The notes beneath the pieces were generated by a model. The model made no database searches. It saw only the letters and a program-made list of their open reading frames with translations, and was not told the DNA's origin. The position numbers and the translations under genes are program-made. Positions 59,109 to 64,000 of a stretch of DNA of 64,000 bases are shown here, one piece after another. Numbering within the stretch: position 1 is the stretch's first letter; every line of letters begins with the position of its first letter. Source of the stretch: Parapedobacter soli (GTDB taxonomy: Bacteria > Bacteroidota > Bacteroidia > Sphingobacteriales > Sphingobacteriaceae); the NCBI RefSeq assembly GCF_025460835.1, contig NZ_JAMXAY010000007.1, forward strand, positions 62,001 through 126,000, read 5' to 3'.

Positions 59109-60233
59109 ATGAACGTCGACAAATTGCTTAGCCGGGCCCTGGATTTTGAGTTTCTCTCTATCGACGAAGGTGTCTACCTGTATCACCATGCACCTGTTGC
59201 GGATTTGACCTACGTAGCTAACGCACTGCGAAAGATCCAAGTGCCCCACGGCAAGGTGACCTGGCAGATAGACCGGAATGTAAACACCACCAATGTGTGC
59301 ATTGCCAACTGCAAATTCTGCAATTTTTTCCGCCGGCCGGGCCACGAGGAAAGCTATATCACCGATATTGACACCTACAAACGTAAAATCGAAGAGACTT
59401 TCCGCTACGGGGGCGACCAACTGCTGCTACAGGGCGGTCACCATCCAGAGCTGGGACTGGCATTCTATACCAACTTGTTCCGCGAGCTGAAAACACTATA
59501 CCCCCAGTTGAAACTGCACGCCCTCGGCCCTCCCGAAGTGGCCCATGTCTCGAAACTGGAAGGGATGCGCCACATCGACGTGCTGCGTGCACTTAAGGAA
59601 GCAGGCCTCGACTCATTGCCGGGTGCTGGTGCAGAGATTCTGAACGACCGCGTAAGACGGCTCATTTCCAAAGGGAAATGCGGCGGTAAGGAATGGTTGG
59701 ACATCATGCGGGCAGCACACCAAGTAAACCTGCCCACGTCGGCAACCATGATGTTTGGCCACATCGAAACGATAGAAGAGCGTTTCGAACACTTGGTATG
59801 GATACGGGAAGTACAGGCCGAACGGCCGGAGGGTGCTTACGGTTTCACCGCCTTTATCCCCTGGCCATTCCAAGACGATGGCACATTACTCAAACGCCTA
59901 CGCGGGATCACCAACAACGTAACGGGCGAGGAATACATCCGGATGATTGCATTAAGCCGGATTATGCTACCGAACATCAAAAATATACAAGCCTCATGGC
60001 TTACCGTAGGCAAGCGCGTAGCGCAGCTGTGCCTGCATGCCGGGGCCAACGACTTCGGGTCGATCATGATCGAGGAGAATGTGGTTTCTGCTGCGGGGGC
60101 ACCTCACCGGTTTACGTCTAAATCGATACAGGATGCCATCCGCGAGGCTGGATTTGAACCACAGCTCCGCACACAGAAATATGAATTCCGCGAAATACCG
60201 CAGGCGATAGAAGAACAGGTCATTGATTATTAG
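59109..60233 (+). CDS. mqnC: Cyclic dehypoxanthinyl futalosine synthase MqnC (radical SAM)
   Basis: MqnC cyclises dehypoxanthine futalosine in the futalosine route to menaquinone. The 374-residue protein has the radical-SAM cysteines Cys64, Cys68 and Cys71 (NVCIANCKFCNFFR). It also carries the MqnC-type segments LDSLPGAGAEILNDRVR, SATMMFGHIETIEERFEHL and GFTAFIPWPFQDDGTLL, which distinguish it from MqnE. The length is usual. scpB begins immediately after its stop. Confidence 0.92.
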   Translation: MNVDKLLSRALDFEFLSIDEGVYLYHHAPVADLTYVANALRKIQVPHGKVTWQIDRNVNTTNVCIANCKFCNFFRRPGHEESYITDIDTYKRKIEETFRYGGDQLLLQGGHHPELGLAFYTNLFRELKTLYPQLKLHALGPPEVAHVSKLEGMRHIDVLRALKEAGLDSLPGAGAEILNDRVRRLISKGKCGGKEWLDIMRAAHQVNLPTSATMMFGHIETIEERFEHLVWIREVQAERPEGAYGFTAFIPWPFQDDGTLLKRLRGITNNVTGEEYIRMIALSRIMLPNIKNIQASWLTVGKRVAQLCLHAGANDFGSIMIEENVVSAAGAPHRFTSKSIQDAIREAGFEPQLRTQKYEFREIPQAIEEQVIDY

Positions 60234-60806
60234 ATGAAAGCGGCAGACGAACAGCTGGGTCGGCAAATCGAAGCACTTATCTATGCTTCTGAACTAGGTA
60301 TCGGCATCGCGGAAATCCAACAGGTCCTCTCTGTGGTGTACGATACGGAAATCTCCGAGCAGGCTATCGTATCGGCCCTCGAAACAATCAAAGACCGCTA
60401 TTTGGCGGACGACCGCATATTCGAATTGCGACTCATCAACAACGCCTACCAGTTTCTTACCAAGCCGTCGTACTACGACACCATCAACCAACTGCAAGCC
60501 CACCGATCAAAAAAGAAGCTCAGCCCGGCGGCATTGGAAACCCTGGCGATCATCGCCTACCGTCAACCCATCACAAAGCTGGAAATCGAACAGATCCGTG
60601 GGGTCAACTGCGATTACTCGGTACACCGCCTGCTCGAAAAGGAACTCATTAAAATCGCGGGGAAGGCCGACACGCTGGGTAAACCTATTTTGTACGCCAC
60701 AAGCGATCTGTTTATGGATCATTTCGGGATTGCCTCAACAGCCGATTTGCCGAAAATGAAGGATATCGTACAAGAAGAAAATACGATAGGGGAAACGAGC
60801 GAATAG
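60234..60806 (+). CDS. scpB: Segregation and condensation protein B
   Basis: ScpB is the winged-helix kleisin-associated subunit of the Smc-ScpAB condensin. The 190-residue protein carries two winged-helix domains: IEALIYASELGIGIAEIQ, then LSPAALETLAIIAYRQPITK and a following EIEQIRGVNCDYSVHRLL, the conserved ScpB core. Its ATG directly follows the mqnC TAG with no gap, so it is translationally linked to mqnC. Confidence 0.95.
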   Translation: MKAADEQLGRQIEALIYASELGIGIAEIQQVLSVVYDTEISEQAIVSALETIKDRYLADDRIFELRLINNAYQFLTKPSYYDTINQLQAHRSKKKLSPAALETLAIIAYRQPITKLEIEQIRGVNCDYSVHRLLEKELIKIAGKADTLGKPILYATSDLFMDHFGIASTADLPKMKDIVQEENTIGETSE

Positions 60807-60891
60807 CACATAGATTTATTTTTTTAAAAAATATGCTTTGAATTAAAAACTTCCTATTTTTATCCTATAAAATAACACAGTATCTTTTAAC

Positions 60892-61080
60892 ATGATTATG
60901 GAAACGCCAATGATGGATGACATGGATTTAGCGATGTTGGAGGACGACATGCTGATCATGCTGAACACGGGTCCCGATGATGAGGATTCGGAAGATCTTT
61001 TCGATGATGAGGATGATTTCGAATTGGATGAGTTTGACTCGTTGGATGAGTTTGATGATTTCGACGATGATGATTATTGA
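60892..61080 (+). CDS. Highly acidic 62-residue protein, unknown function
   Basis: The product is 62 residues, of which more than half are Asp or Glu, with an N-terminal Met-rich stretch (MIMETPMMDDMDLAMLEDDM) and a C-terminal run of DDFELDEFDSLDEF-type repeats. It has no signal peptide. It resembles small DNA-mimic or chaperone-tail-like acidic proteins, but I cannot name it. A TATCTTTT box three bases before the ATG and a terminator behind it suggest that it is a real, independently expressed gene. It could instead be a low-complexity chance reading frame. Confidence 0.6.
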   Translation: MIMETPMMDDMDLAMLEDDMLIMLNTGPDDEDSEDLFDDEDDFELDEFDSLDEFDDFDDDDY

Positions 61081-61165
61081 TTAAGAACCCCTCGTATTTG
61101 AAGAGACCCCTTACCTGCTACAGCGTATAGTTAAACTAGCTGAACAAGGCAACTGTATAATGATG

Positions 61166-61214
61166 CCCGCTTCATACCGATTGGCTTGAGCCACGGGGAT
61201 GAAGCGGGATTTTT
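61166..61214 (+). terminator. Terminator after the acidic protein gene
   Basis: CCCGCTTCAT (61166-61175) pairs with ATGAAGCGGG (61199-61208) across a 23-base loop, followed by ATTTTT. It lies 85 bases after the stop of the acidic protein gene and just before the convergent XRE regulator gene. Confidence 0.75.
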
Positions 61215-61229
61215 AACTGATTAACAACA

Positions 61230-61568
61230 TTATACAGATGCCCTTTTGTGCAGCATCTCGTAAAGATCGATGACTTTTTTCTGGAGTTTGATAACCTCCG
61301 CTTCGCGTTCCTGTAGTTTTTCCCGCAGCTCTTCCACCTCGGTGGTGTGTTGCTTCTCCTCTTCCGAGTCTGTGGTGGCCAGCAGCTGAACGATAGTCAT
61401 ATCAAAAAGCCGCGATATCTGCGCCAGCCGCGAAAGATTGACATCTGTAATACCGGTCTCGATTTTCGAAAATGCCGGGATAGATATTTCCAGCCGTTTG
61501 GCAACGTCTTCCTGACTCCATCCTCTCTGATGCCTCAAAAGCCTTATTTTTTTTCCTAATGTGTTCAT
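61230..61568 (-). CDS. XRE-family helix-turn-helix regulator with C-terminal coiled coil
   Basis: The 112-residue protein has an N-terminal HTH_3 domain (IRLLRHQRGWSQEDVAKRLE, then SIPAFSKIETGITDVNLSRL; residues 5-62) and a C-terminal heptad-rich coiled coil (about 72-106, EVEELREKLQEREAEVIKL) that should mediate dimerisation. It is a probable DNA-binding regulator with unknown targets. It sits in its own transcription unit between the acidic protein gene and mpl. Confidence 0.88.
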   Translation of the reverse strand: MNTLGKKIRLLRHQRGWSQEDVAKRLEISIPAFSKIETGITDVNLSRLAQISRLFDMTIVQLLATTDSEEEKQHTTEVEELREKLQEREAEVIKLQKKVIDLYEMLHKRASV

Positions 61569-61656
61569 TGGTAAGATGATATAAAGAAAAACGTGGTACT
61601 TAATGGCAATTAATACTACGATATACCTCTATGGGAGCCGAATATAGTTAAATTTC

Positions 61657-63015
61657 TCATCTGTATAAAAACTTATCAGCAAAATGAACAAGATTTATGC
61701 CACCATAGTTGCCCGAGCTCATAAATAACAGGTTTTTTCCTTCGGGCGACATGTCATCCAGGTATTGCGTCATCCGGTCTACCCCATCTAAATAAACGAG
61801 ATTGGGCTGATTAAAGGCCCGCCTCAGCGTGGCCTCAGAGATGGCCTCGGCGTTTCGCTGCTTCAGTGCCTCTTGGTTGATGAATACCGCCGGGTACTCG
61901 GCCTCTTGCATGGTATCCCGGTACTCGTTGAGGTAGGCACTATCCAGGCTACTGTAGGTATGCAACTCGATGATTGCTACCAATGCCTCATCCGGGAACT
62001 GCTCTTTAATCGCGTGTATACTGGCCCTCAGTTTGGCGGGGGTATGTGCGAAATCCTGGTAAACTACGCTGTCGTTATCGCTGGCCACATATTCCAGCCG
62101 GCGCGTAGCCCCTTTGAACTGCCTGATAGCGGCAAAAAACTCATCACGCTCGACACCAAGCCATTCACATACGGTGAATGCCCCTGCTATATTGGAAAGG
62201 TTGTGCTTGCCGAAAACCTGCAACGGTACTTCACCGATATGCGTATGCATGTACGTGATACCCTTGTTTATGGTGTACTCCGGCGTACGGTAGCCGTGCT
62301 TGTTTATCTTAGACTTGTCTTCCAGCACCAGTTCCTGCAGCGTTTTGTCTTCCTTATTATAAACCAGGGTGCCTTTAGGCTCAATACTTTTTATGAACAG
62401 CCGGAATTGATTCACATAGTTTTCAAATGTGGGGAACACATTGACATGGTCCCATGCTACGCCGCTGATGAGTGCGATATGCGGTTTATAGAGGTGGAAC
62501 TTAGGGCGCCGGTCGATGGCCGAAGCGAGGTACTCATCACCTTCGATAATCATCAATGGGGCGTCTTTGGTCAACTTCACCATGTGCTCGAAATCGTCGA
62601 GCTTGGCCCCTACCAGGAAATCGAAATCGCGCCCGATCGATTTGAGCACGTGCATGACCATGCTCGTGATGGTGGTTTTCCCGTGGCTGCCGCCAATCAC
62701 CACCCTCGTCTTCTCGGCCGCCTGCTCGTAGATAAACTCGGGATAAGAGACTATACGGATACCCATCTCCTGAGCTTTCAGCAGTTCGGGGTTATCTTCT
62801 TTTGCGTGCATCCCCAACACCACAGCGTCGATATCCTCGGTGATGCGAGCAGGATCCCAACCGAGCTCCGGCAGTAGTCCCTCTTGCTCGAGGTTGGTGC
62901 GCGACGGCTCATAGATGTGGTCGTCTGACCCACTAACGAGGAAGCCCTTTTTGGCTAGCGCAATCGCGAGGTTGTGCATGATGCTGCCGCCAATAGCTAT
63001 GAAATGTACCCGCAT
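61657..63015 (-). CDS. mpl: Mur ligase, Mpl-like (UDP-MurNAc:tripeptide ligase)
   Basis: The 452-residue Mur ligase has the MurC/Mpl N-terminus (HFIAIGGSIMHNLAIALAKK), the ATP P-loop GGSHGKTTITSM (about 108-119), a central domain with IIEGDEYLASAIDRRPKF and ISGVAWDHVNVFPTFENY, and a C-terminal domain with YQDFAHTPAKLRASI. Mpl reuses murein tripeptide from cell-wall turnover. The absence of a nearby division cluster favours Mpl over MurC. It is in an operon with prmA (6-base gap) and tpiA. Confidence 0.85.
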   Translation of the reverse strand: MRVHFIAIGGSIMHNLAIALAKKGFLVSGSDDHIYEPSRTNLEQEGLLPELGWDPARITEDIDAVVLGMHAKEDNPELLKAQEMGIRIVSYPEFIYEQAAEKTRVVIGGSHGKTTITSMVMHVLKSIGRDFDFLVGAKLDDFEHMVKLTKDAPLMIIEGDEYLASAIDRRPKFHLYKPHIALISGVAWDHVNVFPTFENYVNQFRLFIKSIEPKGTLVYNKEDKTLQELVLEDKSKINKHGYRTPEYTINKGITYMHTHIGEVPLQVFGKHNLSNIAGAFTVCEWLGVERDEFFAAIRQFKGATRRLEYVASDNDSVVYQDFAHTPAKLRASIHAIKEQFPDEALVAIIELHTYSSLDSAYLNEYRDTMQEAEYPAVFINQEALKQRNAEAISEATLRRAFNQPNLVYLDGVDRMTQYLDDMSPEGKNLLFMSSGNYGGINLVHFADKFLYR

Positions 63016-63021
63016 ACGTTA

Positions 63022-63861
63022 TTATCTTTTTAAAAACCGTGCTGCAACCCAGCTGTCCAACGCCTCATGGCTTACATAGGCGAGTCCAAGGCTCTCCCCT
63101 GCTTCCTTCAACATCGTGAGATCATGCCCCTCGTAGAAGCCGCTCATGTATAACACCCCATCCGTTCGCAACGATTGGGCGTACTGCCCGATTTGTTCCA
63201 GCAGGATGTTGCGGTTGATATTTGCTAGGACAATATCGAACCGCTTGCCCTGTATCAGCTCAGCGGATCCGCAGGCGGTGATGATGTGGGCCGCATCATT
63301 CCTTATTTTATTCTCTTCCACACTGTCCACACATACCGGGTCGTTATCAATCGCCAATATCTGCTCTGCACCCAGCTTGGCTGCCAATATGGCCAATATG
63401 CCGGTACCGCACCCCATATCCAACACCGTTTTCCCGTCAAATGTTTCAGTCAACATCTGGCGCATCATCAGTGAAGTGGTTTGATGGTGGCCGGTGCCAA
63501 AGGCCATCTTCGGGTCGATGACGATCTCATAGGGGTACTGGGGTGCCGCAGGATGAAATGTAGCCCTTACATAGCACTGGTCGGCTATCACGATGGGCTC
63601 GAAATTCTGCTCCCAAACGCTATTCCAGTTTTGGGGCAGGATTTCGTTGACCTCATAGTCGACCTCAAAACCGGAGGGCTGATGGATCAGCAGCGACTCC
63701 AACGCAGAGAGGTCGAGCTGCTCCGATGCGATGTAGGCAGCAAAACCACCTTCGCGGGCTTCGAAGGTATCGAAACCGAGGTCACCAAGGTCGCCGATCA
63801 GGATATCCTGATGCCAATCCTCACCGCCTCTGCAGGAAAAAACAACTTCGCTGTACCTCAT
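63022..63861 (-). CDS. prmA: Ribosomal protein L11 methyltransferase
   Basis: The 279-residue SAM-dependent methyltransferase has an N-terminal substrate-recognition domain and a class I fold with VLDMGCGTGILAILAAKLGA and ILAIDNDPVCVDSVEEN. The family active-site segment appears as VLANINRNILLEQI, and the region before the fold contains DPKMAFGTGHHQTTSLMMRQ, a PrmA signature. It trimethylates L11. It lies 12 bases after the tpiA stop and 6 bases before mpl. Confidence 0.94.
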   Translation of the reverse strand: MRYSEVVFSCRGGEDWHQDILIGDLGDLGFDTFEAREGGFAAYIASEQLDLSALESLLIHQPSGFEVDYEVNEILPQNWNSVWEQNFEPIVIADQCYVRATFHPAAPQYPYEIVIDPKMAFGTGHHQTTSLMMRQMLTETFDGKTVLDMGCGTGILAILAAKLGAEQILAIDNDPVCVDSVEENKIRNDAAHIITACGSAELIQGKRFDIVLANINRNILLEQIGQYAQSLRTDGVLYMSGFYEGHDLTMLKEAGESLGLAYVSHEALDSWVAARFLKR

Positions 63862-63873
63862 CGCCCGTTTATG

Positions 63874-64000
63874 TTAACGATTGAACACTTTGGCGATGTC
63901 GATGAAATCCCTTGATTTCAACGACGCACCACCGATGAGGCCGCCATCGATATCTGGCTGCGCGAACAGCTCGGGCGCATTCTTGGGGTTGCAGCTGCCA
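63874..64000 (-). CDS. tpiA: Triosephosphate isomerase, C-terminal 41 residues (partial)
   Basis: The window ends inside this leftward gene. The visible part reads [14 protein letters not shown], then [20 protein letters not shown] and a stop. This is the conserved C-terminal phosphate-binding region of triosephosphate isomerase, the glycolytic enzyme that interconverts DHAP and GAP. Catalytic residues lie beyond the window. prmA follows 12 bases after its stop. Confidence 0.93.
   Translation of the reverse strand, partial: GSCNPKNAPELFAQPDIDGGLIGGASLKSRDFIDIAKVFNR

Noticed and set aside
61873-62877. Rightward 334-codon frame opposite mpl
   Set aside because: It is an antisense shadow of mpl; the translation shows no recognisable motif.

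Overview
The window is chromosomal DNA of a Bacteroidota bacterium, most likely a Sphingobacteriaceae-type organism (Parapedobacter-like is my guess from gene content and roughly 50% GC). Support for this: a SusC/SusD pair with ECF sigma and FecR, DUF4835 next to recN, TamB with a lipoprotein TamA (TamL), nusB-DUF1573-yajC, futalosine-pathway menaquinone synthesis (MqnC), FabI, and repeated promoters of the TTTG-N18-20-TAnnTTTG type. No tRNA, rRNA, transposase, integrase or CRISPR array was recognised.

Layout. 1-2.7 kb: tail of a deoxynucleoside kinase, then a leftward FKBP / aldo-keto reductase / secreted sugar isomerase-epimerase operon. 2.8-9.2 kb: Fsr-like MFS exporter, outer-membrane protein, small lipoprotein, FabI, RecN and DUF4835. 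9.4-17 kb: tamB-tamL. 17-21.7 kb: SMUG2-like glycosylase, orphan cytochrome oxidase subunit I, membrane protein, malate dehydrogenase and a retropepsin-like protease. 21.7-28.8 kb: a secreted oxidative-sugar operon with DUF1080, an FG-GAP protein and two beta-propeller dehydrogenases that carry cupredoxin domains instead of cytochrome c. 29-38.9 kb: yajC, DUF1573, nusB, a leucine-dehydrogenase-family protein, an ABC exporter, an FGGY kinase with a hydroxyacid dehydrogenase, and the ribosomal blocks rplU-rpmA (L27 fused to a helix-hairpin-helix domain) and rpsF-rpsR-rplI, which share a symmetric divergent promoter.

38.9-45.9 kb is the most unusual part. It is a compact four-gene operon encoding a caspase-subtilisin fusion protease, an alpha/beta hydrolase, a second caspase-fold protease and a 507-residue protein ending in a winged helix. 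It lies between intact rplI and a diverged, internally deleted copy of the rplI 3' end (45943-46031), so it looks like an inserted cassette. The gene set resembles proteolytic conflict or defence modules, but that role is inferred.

46.1-48.9 kb: the pntAA-pntAB-pntB transhydrogenase, followed by a gene-free stretch with a 21-bp-phased array of ACATGT palindromes (48991-49284). 49.5-57.8 kb: a leftward sigma / FecR / SusC / SusD / Tat-exported sugar isomerase locus. 57.9-64 kb: a PQQ-type sugar dehydrogenase, mqnC-scpB, a 62-residue acidic protein, an XRE regulator, and mpl-prmA-tpiA.
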